A stretch of 6,327 bases of DNA from NCBI GenBank assembly GCA_003498085.1, contig DNCM01000127.1, forward strand, positions 1-6,327, read 5' to 3'. The notes beneath the pieces were generated by a model that was given only the letters and a program-made list of their open reading frames with translations, searched no databases and was not told the DNA's origin. This DNA comes from a bacterium. Its GTDB lineage: Bacteria > UBA9089 > UBA9088. Below are positions 1 through 6,327 of the stretch, piece by piece (position 1 is the first letter of the stretch; each line of letters begins with the position of its first letter). Made by a program: the position numbers and the translations under genes.

Positions 1-261
1 AAGAACAATATGTTGTTGAAAATGCTAATAAAATATTAAAAGGTCCTGTTAAACTAAGACCTATTTTTCTTCATCATCAAACAAGAATAGAGTCATTAAT
101 TCTATCTTTATGCCTTAATGCTTTATTGTCTTATAGAAAGAGCATATTGTTATCATCAGAAGAAAAGGGAAGAGAAAATAGCAAGGAAACTAAAGAAAAT
201 AACCACCAGAGAGCTTCTTTGGAGGTTCAGTACCTATGCCCTTGTTATTGCTTACAACTGA
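1..261 (+). pseudogene. IS1634/IS4-type (DUF4277-like) transposase, 3' remnant with frameshift
   Basis: This is the C-terminal end of a DDE transposase, cut off by the left window edge. Reading from base 3, the frame gives EQYVVENANKILKGP followed by VKLRPIFLHHQTRIESL. That matches the family pattern of a VE…LKGP block followed by a RPIFLH…RIE block. The glutamate (codon 18-20) is followed six residues later by lysine (codon 39-41), the E-(6)-K spacing of the IS4-superfamily catalytic region. After about base 99 the family-like sequence continues one base on, in the frame of base 100: LYALMLYCLIER, then a basic stretch and TTRELLWRFSTYALVIAYN, ending at the TGA at 259-261. The original frame instead runs on as low-quality sequence to a TAA near 286. 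A one-base insertion, or an assembly error, near 96-102 explains this. Programmed frameshifting is less likely because it falls so late in the gene and no slippery heptamer is visible. The family call comes from recognising motifs, not from a search. Confidence 0.62.
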
Positions 262-614
262 ATATAAAATATTGGTCTTTTTAAAAATCTTTGGGATGTA
301 ACAACAAGGTGTTAAGGAAAGTAAAACCAATAAAAAATTAGCTTTTATAAAAAGTTTTTGATATAATCTATGGTTGTCATAAATTAATCAGACTTAAAGG
401 TAGCGAAATATAGGAATTTAGATATATTTGTTCAAGAGAAATATTTCATTTTCATAACATTTTTCCACACCATTTTAACTTCTATCTCCTTCTCAAAAAC
501 ACAATGTCTTATTTTTCAAGGGTTTGCTCGATGGGCTTAACTCCCCTAAAAGATGGATTTTTGATGATTTTTGGACATAGACCGCGAAATAGGAGCTAAA
601 AAAGTACAAAAATC
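262..614. other. Intergenic region between transposase remnant and barrel gene
   Basis: I see no convincing gene here on either strand. The region separates the plus-strand transposase stop from the minus-strand barrel gene stop, so both flanking genes end into it. Three minor items are visible. A GCGAAATA(TA)GGA motif occurs twice in the same orientation, at 403-415 and 584-594, and could mark insertion-sequence ends. A weak A/T-only hairpin followed by five T lies at 342-359. A 13-codon minus-strand reading frame (ATG at 471-473, TGA at 432-434) is preceded by an AAGGAGAT ribosome binding site at 484-491. No GC-rich hairpin with a T tract, which would be a convincing terminator for the barrel transcript, is evident. 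The operon may therefore once have continued beyond the barrel gene. Confidence 0.6.
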
Positions 615-1526
615 TTATCTCTTTCCAAAATGGGTTTTGAAGGAGAAACGATGGGTATCGCCTAAGTCATCATATGGAACATAGGCATAGTCAAATTGAA
701 ATGTAGAAAGCATAATCCCAAGACCAAGTGTTACACCAGCTCCCAAATCTTGAAATACTTGCGAGTTATAACCACCCCTTAAAGTAAGAATATCATTTAC
801 CTGCCACTCAATGCCACACTGTACCTTCCAACTGTAATCAATTGGCTTTACAAAATCACAGACAACATTAGCAGAATCCACTATTTCATAGCAAATACCA
901 ACCCTCAATGTAGAGGGGAACTTGTCTTCTTCATTTATAAACTTTATTTTTCTTCCAATATTTTGAAGAACGACAGAAAATTGGGCTTTATTCAAAAACC
1001 ATGGTCTATATATCTCGCCAATATCGATAAAGAATGAATTTGACTTTTCTTTTTCTATTCTTTGGTTTATCCATCCACCAACAATACCAAAGTAATTGTC
1101 CTTTGAAATTTCAATCCCACAGCCAAACCTTATGCATAAGTTGGTTGCATCAAACTCACCCTCTGGATTTGAACTAGTTGTATCTTTATACAATGGCATC
1201 TTATCCGTCTTAAGATAGAAAATAGAAGCACCAAAACCACTATTCTCTGCTACTGGTGAGCAATAACCAATGATACCAAACCTGCTTTCTCCAATCCATT
1301 TTCCACCGGATGTAACACCCTCTGGGAGTTTAATCCTTGCAAGTCCCGCGGGATTGTAATAAAGAGAGCTTAAATCATCTGCAATTGCAGAAAAACCACC
1401 ACCAAGGCCGGATGGCCTTGGAAGGGCATCTATCTTTAAGAATGTTGCGCCAGTTATTCCTTTTGATACAGAAAGAGCAATATTTGGAAAAATAATGAAC
1501 AATATTGATACCAATATCCTTCTCAT
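615..1526 (-). CDS. PorV/PorQ-family outer-membrane beta-barrel protein
   Basis: This is a complete 303-residue protein, normal in size for the PorV/PorQ (UPF0164-like) group of outer-membrane barrels. Residues 1-19 form a signal peptide: MRR, a hydrophobic core, then an ALS-type cleavage site. Residues 25-65 carry the family N-terminal signature: GATFLKIDALPRPSGLGGG, then AIADD and LYYNPAGLA. Later hallmarks are LQNIG (187-191), a LRVG strand near 207, LRGGYN (249-254), and a final DYAYVPYDDLGDTHRFSF stretch (279-296). Alternating polar/hydrophobic strands fill the rest, as expected for a barrel of the FadL-like fold. In type IX secretion PorV binds cargo C-terminal domains and carries them to the attachment machinery, while PorQ is a related component; which role applies here cannot be read from sequence. 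The start overlaps the upstream exoprotein stop (ATGA), implying translational coupling. Six cysteines are present, which is unusual for a barrel. The last three residues, GKR, follow the usual terminal aromatic residue (F300). Confidence 0.9.
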   Translation of the reverse strand: MRRILVSILFIIFPNIALSVSKGITGATFLKIDALPRPSGLGGGFSAIADDLSSLYYNPAGLARIKLPEGVTSGGKWIGESRFGIIGYCSPVAENSGFGASIFYLKTDKMPLYKDTTSSNPEGEFDATNLCIRFGCGIEISKDNYFGIVGGWINQRIEKEKSNSFFIDIGEIYRPWFLNKAQFSVVLQNIGRKIKFINEEDKFPSTLRVGICYEIVDSANVVCDFVKPIDYSWKVQCGIEWQVNDILTLRGGYNSQVFQDLGAGVTLGLGIMLSTFQFDYAYVPYDDLGDTHRFSFKTHFGKR

Positions 1527-4500
1527 TTGATTATAGCAAACCTCCTTATAACTTTCTTTTTTCCATCAATTATGGCAATATAAACACCAGATGAAACTTT
1601 ATCGCCATTTTTATTTTTCAAATCCCATCCATCCCATTTTGAACCAAAATCGTCTTCTTTTTCAAATACAAGCTCACCGGCCATGTTAAATATCAATATG
1701 GTAGCACGACCATTCAAGCCTTCAAATACGATATTTTTCCCCATATGTTTACTTGATTTCCAAGGGTTTGGTTTGATTTTAAGTTCATCAAGAGAAAGGC
1801 CAATCGGAGAACCTACGCAGTAGATCCGCGAAAGTGAGTGTAATGTGCACTGAACTGTATTATTTACTGGGTCTACAATTTGAGTTCCTTCAACAAGAAC
1901 CCATTTGTCGCCAATAAGCCCATAGACTCTATATGACAGGTCATCAATCTCATTACCTAAATCTGGATCGTCATATGGGAGTGTTAAAATAATAGGCTTT
2001 AATGGCTGTGTTCCTTCTATATACTTCTCTGGAATTGCAAGAAGTTCATAGGTAGAATTTGGAAGAATCGATGATATACGAGGAGAAGCTATCTTTATAC
2101 CTATATCCTTTCTTACAACTGTAAATGTAATGGTTGATGGAAAGCAACCTTTTGGAATCTTCAGGCTTAGACTGGAGGTTGCAATTTCGTAATCGATATT
2201 TGGCGATAAGACCCAACCTGCATCGGCTATCTTGATACCATCAGAAGGATTTGACCATTCTGACCACCCCACAGAATTCCTTGCCCTTACTCTATAAGAA
2301 TAAGCAAGGCCTTTTGTCTTGTTAGATATTTCGAAGTATTTTGCACTGCCAGTTGTTGTACCGATTGTCTTAAATGCTCCTGTTCCAATCCTTTCTTGAA
2401 TTTCCCATTCAATGATACCGCAACTATAAGACTCATCTTCCTCTTCTTTTGGAAGAATAACCCTATACATCCCATCGATGTCTGCATCGTCATCGGAAAA
2501 ATCGTAGTCATAGATATCAGATGAATCCTCAAAGACATCTCCAACAAGGACTGGTCGATCACTTTCAACGATGATTTTTGTCTCATTTGTTTCGCCATAT
2601 GGATAAATATTTGCATGAACTTTAATTTCGCCACTATCTATTACCTGGGCAGAGAATGAAACTGTCTTTTCTTCGTATGCTTTTACTCTTCCAATATCCC
2701 AAGTTATTGTGTCACCTGTATAACTTCCTGTGCAATAATGACCAGTTTGAATTTTACAGGCACTAAAGAATGGATAAATTCCTTCTTCAGACAATGACAT
2801 AATACAACCATTTTGCACAGAAATAGTAAATTTATCTTTTTCTCTATCATATTCTATTTTTGCCCCTGCCTTTTTATCATTGTTTATCTCATCAATCAAT
2901 GCCTCGATTGTTGGGTATGTATCTATTGGAGAGGAAACGTACGTACCAAAATTCGTTCCAATAGTTATCATTCCGTCTGGTTTTCCTCCATCAAACATAT
3001 ACCAGGAATTTATGTCGTTTATATCAAGGAAATCGTCTCCTGATACAACTTCATCTGTACTACTTATTTCCGAAATAGAAAGCCCGCCTGGCAATTGAAC
3101 TTCAACAGAAACCGTACCTGCATCCATGGTCCCTGTATTTACAATGTTTATATCGTATCGGATAACAGAGCCCAAACTTACCCTTCCTTTTGGATTAACA
3201 TCCATTGTCGAACAATCAAAGTTTGGACTACTTTTGGCTGTTACTTCTTGTATATCATGTACTTCTTTAGATGGTATATTCAATGCTTCAAAATATAGGC
3301 GATTTTTAATAATAGTCTCATCATCTAAAACAGATTTTAGTTTTCCTATAAATGTTATTTTTCCTTCTTCCTCTTCTGGCTCTCTTGGCTTTACCTCACC
3401 AAGCCTCCATCTTATCAAATGATACTTTGGATCATAAGCACCATTATTTGAGATATTTGATACTGTTTCTATTTCTTTTGAGAGCTTTTCTGTTATAACA
3501 ACATTATATGCTGGTCTTGAACCATTATTTTCATAAGAGATTGTATATAGTAAGGAGTCTCCAGGTTTTGCACTTTCTTGAGATACACCCTCTTTTACAT
3601 CAAGGTCTGGTGCTTCAACACGAATAGAAGCAGAGCATTCTTCGTATAAGCCTTCTCCTTTTATTGTGCAAACCATCTGTAAAGAACTGTCATTTGGACA
3701 ATCAATGTTTATTTTCAATCTAAATGTGACTGAACCTCCTTTTGGACCTTCAAGGATCGGAATAGAAATTCCAGGGGAAAATAATATAGGCTCTCCAGAA
3801 ACATCCGGAATTGAAACACCATTATGTAGTAACGAGTTTTTTATGTATGTTGTAAACTTAGGTTTATTTACCAAGATATTGACATTAGATACAGGAAAAT
3901 CACCCAAATTAGCATACGATATGCAATATTTTACTTCCTCGTTCAATGTCTTTGTTACATTAGATGGATCTATTATTAGAGAAAAACTAGCAGGCTCACC
4001 AACGATATTTATGACAGTATTACTCTTTCTTGGTATTTGGCTGTTTAATGCAGAAATACAAGAATAAACCTTAATCTTTGTTGATTTTTGGGTAGATTCA
4101 GGTACATGGGCTATGAATGAACAGCTACCCTTATGTTTACTCAATATTGTGTCGAATTCCCATGAAATTGTCTCCATTTTCAGATGTTGGTCGTATCCAT
4201 GTTCCCCATCACCTTTATCGTATATCTCAAGCGAATCGTCTATATAAGCAACAATTTTAACATCGGATGCAATACCTTCCCCTTTATTCTCATAGTTTAT
4301 CCTATATGTGATTGTACCATCGCAGGCAACAAGATTCTTTGGAAACGAAGACATCGATATAAATAAATTTGGAACTATCCCGAATGCCATAAGCTTTGAA
4401 TTTGAAATAACATATACATGACCATTGGCAATTGAGCAGGATTTTCCTTCCCCTATCGTCCATTTTTCTATCATCTCGCCATTATCGGGATTTAAAGCAT

Positions 4501-6327
4501 AAAGATAGCCATCTTGCGATGCAAGAAATATACAGTCTTTGCAGATTGCAGGCTGTGTTTTTATTCTTTCACCTGTTGGAAATTCCCATTTTATTGTAGT
4601 AGGAGTGCCAAGTGTTATTGCATATAACCTTCCATTATCTGCGCCAACATAAATTGTAGTGTTATAAATTGCAATATCTCCGTCTATTGTGGAATTAATG
4701 TTTAAGCTCAATGTCTCTGTTGATGTCCCTTCTTTAAATTCAATACCATATACCCAACCATTCCTTGTAGCAAAATATGCTATACCATTATCAACAACAA
4801 TGGAGGAATGTATATCTCCCTTTACCTTATAGCTTGCAAGAAGCCTTCCAGTGAAAATATCTATAGAATAGACCATCCCTCTGTCTGTTGCAATATAAAC
4901 AATATCATTGGAGACACAAGGATGTGAGTAAATATTTCCAGATACATCGGTATATGACCACAAAACCTCGGAAGAATATGCACTTATTCCAAAAAGGGAA
5001 TTTTTAGAGGAAATTACAAGAATTCCAGAATAGATAGCTGGCGAGGAAGGCCTATCGCCCAAATATAAAGACCATACAAATTCCTTGTCTTTATCTATGC
5101 AATAAAGCCATCCATAGCTATTACCAAAGAAAATTAAATCCCCTGCTATTGCTGGCATTGAATAGACATTTGCTTGATAGCAGTCGTCTTCCCATAAAGA
5201 AGAACCTGTTGTCCCACTATAAGCGAACAAACCGATTCCTTTTACCCCAACATAAACTATCTCTTTATCCACTATTGGCTGGCCACATATCTCTCCCTCT
5301 ATATTTTTTTTCCAAAGAAGTCCAAGTTTCCTTGCATCTATATATTCACTTGGATTATAACCAGAGTGTGCTAAGTCAAATCCGAACATAGGCCATTCAT
5401 CGGAAAGCGATGCAATTGGTGGTTCAATAAGTAATTCAGCTTGCTCTTTTACTTCTTCTATATTACTTCCAGAGATTACCATGGAAACAATAATTTTGTC
5501 ATCGGATATTATTGGCTTTTTAATGTAGGCAGAAAAAGTCCTTCTTTCCTCAGCCCCTACACCTACTGTTCCTATATTCCATATAATAAAGCCATCCCCT
5601 ATTGTTCCATTTTCACCTGGTGTAATCCTAGTTAAATATGTTCCAGGATCTAGTTTAATGGATACATTATACGCCTCCTCGTTTCCTGTATTTTTAAAAT
5701 AAATCTCATATTTGATGAACCATCCCTCTGAGGCTGTTCCAGATGGGAATGAGGTTATCGTAGATTTGATGTTTGGTTTTGAAACTATGTAGACTGAAAC
5801 CCGGGCTGTTATAGGTAGAACTTCATCGCTTTGGATAGAAGCTGTATTTGTAACGATGGTTCCATCCTTAATTTCTTTTTTTATCCTAACTTTTAAGGTT
5901 ATTTTTCCTTCCTTTCCCTTTTCAAGCTCTTTAATTATCCATTTAATATGCGTTATGGGATTTACTGGATTTTGATCATAATGCTTTCCATTATCATGGC
6001 TATACCAGACACTGGCTTCTTCTGGTATTTCTATCTTCTCTTCGTATATTGTTTCAGCAGGCAAAGTATCAATTATTACGACATTTGTTGCATCTTTAAA
6101 CTTATTGTCAAAACATATAGTATATGTAAGTATTCCATCTGGACATGGAGATGAATTTTCAATGTCTATAGTTTTTTCTATACTTAGAAGAGGTTTTGAC
6201 GAAACATAGACTAGGGATTCTCCTTTTTTTTCTTCAGCACCATCTGCTTTGATTATTACCTCGTTTTCTATTTTTGTATTGTCTTCTATTTCTGATGATA
6301 GCTTCATTGAGTATGTAAGAGAGCAAA
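1523..6327 (-). CDS. Giant modular exoprotein: DUF11 repeats, PQQ-like propeller, FN3, FlgD/type IX-like C-terminus (5' partial)
   Basis: At least 1594 residues, numbered from the ATG at 6305-6307. That ATG is probably not the true start. The frame stays open to the right edge (…CSLTYS before the Met), no Shine-Dalgarno precedes it, no signal peptide follows, and it falls inside a DUF11 repeat. Visible order: DUF11 tail (1-37), two DUF11 repeats (38-176, 177-300), a PQQ-like beta-propeller (303-643), four DUF11 repeats (646-770, 771-897, 899-1024, 1027-1250, the last with a long insertion), FN3 (1251-1362), a ZU5-like domain (1364-1500), and a FlgD-like/type IX-like C-terminal module (1501-1594). 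The protein is most likely exported and surface-exposed, with the repeats acting as a stalk and the propeller as a binding head. The ligand is unknown and no enzyme active site is visible. The gene overlaps the barrel gene by four bases. At least 24 cysteines are spread through it. Confidence 0.88.
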   Translation of the reverse strand, partial: CSLTYSMKLSSEIEDNTKIENEVIIKADGAEEKKGESLVYVSSKPLLSIEKTIDIENSSPCPDGILTYTICFDNKFKDATNVVIIDTLPAETIYEEKIEIPEEASVWYSHDNGKHYDQNPVNPITHIKWIIKELEKGKEGKITLKVRIKKEIKDGTIVTNTASIQSDEVLPITARVSVYIVSKPNIKSTITSFPSGTASEGWFIKYEIYFKNTGNEEAYNVSIKLDPGTYLTRITPGENGTIGDGFIIWNIGTVGVGAEERRTFSAYIKKPIISDDKIIVSMVISGSNIEEVKEQAELLIEPPIASLSDEWPMFGFDLAHSGYNPSEYIDARKLGLLWKKNIEGEICGQPIVDKEIVYVGVKGIGLFAYSGTTGSSLWEDDCYQANVYSMPAIAGDLIFFGNSYGWLYCIDKDKEFVWSLYLGDRPSSPAIYSGILVISSKNSLFGISAYSSEVLWSYTDVSGNIYSHPCVSNDIVYIATDRGMVYSIDIFTGRLLASYKVKGDIHSSIVVDNGIAYFATRNGWVYGIEFKEGTSTETLSLNINSTIDGDIAIYNTTIYVGADNGRLYAITLGTPTTIKWEFPTGERIKTQPAICKDCIFLASQDGYLYALNPDNGEMIEKWTIGEGKSCSIANGHVYVISNSKLMAFGIVPNLFISMSSFPKNLVACDGTITYRINYENKGEGIASDVKIVAYIDDSLEIYDKGDGEHGYDQHLKMETISWEFDTILSKHKGSCSFIAHVPESTQKSTKIKVYSCISALNSQIPRKSNTVINIVGEPASFSLIIDPSNVTKTLNEEVKYCISYANLGDFPVSNVNILVNKPKFTTYIKNSLLHNGVSIPDVSGEPILFSPGISIPILEGPKGGSVTFRLKINIDCPNDSSLQMVCTIKGEGLYEECSASIRVEAPDLDVKEGVSQESAKPGDSLLYTISYENNGSRPAYNVVITEKLSKEIETVSNISNNGAYDPKYHLIRWRLGEVKPREPEEEEGKITFIGKLKSVLDDETIIKNRLYFEALNIPSKEVHDIQEVTAKSSPNFDCSTMDVNPKGRVSLGSVIRYDINIVNTGTMDAGTVSVEVQLPGGLSISEISSTDEVVSGDDFLDINDINSWYMFDGGKPDGMITIGTNFGTYVSSPIDTYPTIEALIDEINNDKKAGAKIEYDREKDKFTISVQNGCIMSLSEEGIYPFFSACKIQTGHYCTGSYTGDTITWDIGRVKAYEEKTVSFSAQVIDSGEIKVHANIYPYGETNETKIIVESDRPVLVGDVFEDSSDIYDYDFSDDDADIDGMYRVILPKEEEDESYSCGIIEWEIQERIGTGAFKTIGTTTGSAKYFEISNKTKGLAYSYRVRARNSVGWSEWSNPSDGIKIADAGWVLSPNIDYEIATSSLSLKIPKGCFPSTITFTVVRKDIGIKIASPRISSILPNSTYELLAIPEKYIEGTQPLKPIILTLPYDDPDLGNEIDDLSYRVYGLIGDKWVLVEGTQIVDPVNNTVQCTLHSLSRIYCVGSPIGLSLDELKIKPNPWKSSKHMGKNIVFEGLNGRATILIFNMAGELVFEKEDDFGSKWDGWDLKNKNGDKVSSGVYIAIIDGKKKVIRRFAIIK
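1526..1807 (-). other. FlgD-like/type IX-like C-terminal module
   Basis: Residues 1501-1594 of the exoprotein. It has the recognisable series KPNPW (1512-1516), IVFEGL, ATILIFNMAGELV, KWDGWDLKN, NGDKVSSGVYIAII and a terminal KKVIRRFAIIK. This is the FlgD Ig-like/type IX A-type C-terminal fold found at the end of secreted proteins in Bacteroidota and many uncultured phyla. In type IX systems the domain directs secretion and is handled by PorV. Its position next to a PorV-like barrel gene fits that role, but function in this organism is inferred. Confidence 0.8.
1540..1547 (-). promoter_or_regulatory. Shine-Dalgarno of the barrel gene, inside the upstream coding region
   Basis: The minus strand reads AAGGAGGT here, a near-perfect anti-16S match. 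It lies 13 bases before the barrel ATG at 1526-1524, somewhat longer than the usual 5-9. The same bases encode the Arg-Arg of the final IRRFAIIK of the exoprotein. A strong site just before an ATGA stop/start overlap fits re-initiation by ribosomes that finish the exoprotein, with the site holding them in place. Confidence 0.7.
1808..2218 (-). other. ZU5-like domain
   Basis: Residues 1364-1500 of the exoprotein. It shows the pattern of a SLSLKIPKGCF strand, a PIILTLPYDDPDL strand, a YRVYGLIGDKWVLVEGT strand and a closing VQCTLHSLSRIYCVG. This resembles the ZU5-type modules that often sit just before C-terminal sorting domains in bacterial exoproteins (IP.G…, LPY…, W..v…, H.S.y.v). The match is by pattern only. 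Confidence 0.5.
2222..2557 (-). other. Fibronectin type III domain with acidic stretch
   Basis: Residues 1251-1362 of the exoprotein. The FN3 end is clear: EWEIQER in the middle, then the YSYRVRARNSVGWSEWS strands, where the Y-x-Y-R-V-R-A-x-N core is diagnostic. An aspartate-rich segment at 1261-1278, with nine Asp in 18 residues, precedes it and might bind calcium. Such acidic loops are common in exoproteins, but no canonical EF-hand or RTX motif is present. Confidence 0.75.
2558..4372 (-). repeat. C-terminal DUF11 repeat array (four repeats, last one with an insertion)
   Basis: Residues 646-1250 of the exoprotein. The repeat cores are ITYRINYENKGEG, VKYCISYANLGDF, LLYTISYENNGSRPAYNVVI and IRYDINIVNTGTMDAG, each at the same place in a roughly 120-residue unit. 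The first three units are 125-127 residues. The fourth is about 224 because roughly 100 residues (about 1094-1198) sit between its first strands and its closing TWDIGRV…SFSAQV strands. Confidence 0.8.
4379..5401 (-). other. PQQ-like (quinoprotein-type) eight-unit beta-propeller domain
   Basis: Residues 303-643 of the exoprotein. It opens with DEWPMFGFDLAHSGYNPSE, the usual lead-in (WPMFG.D..H.G) of secreted PQQ-like propellers. Eight copies of a V-[YF]-[VIF]-[GA]-x-x-x-G-x-[LV]-[YF]-[AGS]-[IL]-like strand pair follow, starting near residues 351, 391, 429, 469, 509, 551, 592 and 630. Examples are IVYIATDRGMVYSID and CIFLASQDGYLYALN. Interspersed W-containing strands (LLWKKN, VLWSYT, IKWEF) complete the blades. 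The first LLWKKN strand could close the last blade in the usual way. This fold is also seen in BamB and in PQQ alcohol dehydrogenases, but I see no catalytic features of the latter, so a binding or structural role is more likely. Confidence 0.85.
5408..6327 (-). repeat. N-terminal DUF11 repeat array (one partial, two full)
   Basis: Protein-level repeats of Ig-like DUF11 type. Each begins with an SKP-type linker, continues with a [TK]Y-x-[IL]-x-[FY]-x-N strand (TYTICFDN near 61-68, KYEIYFKNTG near 199-208), then a WII/WNIG strand and a closing strand rich in I and V. The first residues of the visible frame (EIEDNTKIENEVIIKADG) align with the closing strand of the next repeat (EIKDGTIVTNTASIQSDE). 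The array therefore continues past the window edge. DUF11 repeats are common in stalks of bacterial surface proteins. Confidence 0.8.

Noticed and set aside
342..359. CTTTTATAAAAAG hairpin followed by five T as a terminator for the transposase
   Set aside because: The stem is five base pairs with one G-C pair, too weak to support in AT-rich DNA.
262..614. tRNA, small RNA or CRISPR array in the gap
   Set aside because: No cloverleaf-like arms, no regularly spaced repeats and no GC-rich structured element were visible.
2287..2634. 115-codon minus-strand open frame inside the exoprotein gene
   Set aside because: It overlaps the FN3/DUF11 coding region in another frame of the same strand, shows no domain or signal, and the main frame carries clear domains throughout.
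4379..5401. Propeller as a PQQ-dependent dehydrogenase
   Set aside because: The repeats match the structural fold only. The domain is shorter than the dehydrogenases, sits among stalk repeats, and shows none of the cofactor-binding disulfide or catalytic Asp context I would expect.
2813..6154. Several plus-strand open frames of 60-133 codons antisense to the exoprotein gene
   Set aside because: They are aromatic- and cysteine-rich translations typical of antisense shadows, with no recognisable family, and the opposite strand is clearly coding.

Overview
The window is AT-rich bacterial DNA. It holds two large, tightly linked minus-strand genes for secreted or outer-membrane proteins. At the left edge, on the plus strand, is the decayed 3' end of an insertion-sequence transposase. 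The outer-membrane barrel of the PorV/PorQ type, together with a giant modular exoprotein ending in a FlgD-like/type IX-type C-terminal module, points to a Gram-negative (diderm) organism. This mix of DUF11 repeats, a PQQ-like propeller, FN3 and a FlgD-like tail next to PorV-like barrels is typical of poorly cultured, candidate-phylum-type bacteria. That placement is inference; no marker gene is present.

Layout: bases 1-261 (+) encode the C-terminal end of an IS1634/IS4-type (DUF4277-like) transposase. It is cut by the window edge and needs a one-base frame change near base 99 to read through. Bases 262-614 hold no convincing gene. They carry two copies of a GCGAAATA-type motif that might mark IS ends, and a very short minus-strand reading frame with a good ribosome binding site. 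Bases 615-1526 (-) encode a complete 303-residue PorV/PorQ-family barrel with a signal peptide. Bases 1523-6327 (-) encode at least 1594 residues of a repeat-rich exoprotein whose true start lies beyond the right edge.

The exoprotein reads, N to C: the tail of a DUF11 repeat, two DUF11 repeats, an eight-unit PQQ-like beta-propeller, four more DUF11 repeats (the last with an insertion resembling the flagellar hook IN motif), an FN3 domain with an acidic stretch, a ZU5-like domain, and a FlgD-like/type IX-like C-terminal module. Its stop codon overlaps the barrel start codon (ATGA), and the Shine-Dalgarno of the barrel gene lies inside the exoprotein's last codons, so the two are very likely co-translated. 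In type IX secretion, PorV-type barrels accept C-terminal-domain cargo at the outer membrane. The simplest model is a cargo-plus-dedicated-barrel operon, transcribed from a promoter outside this window.
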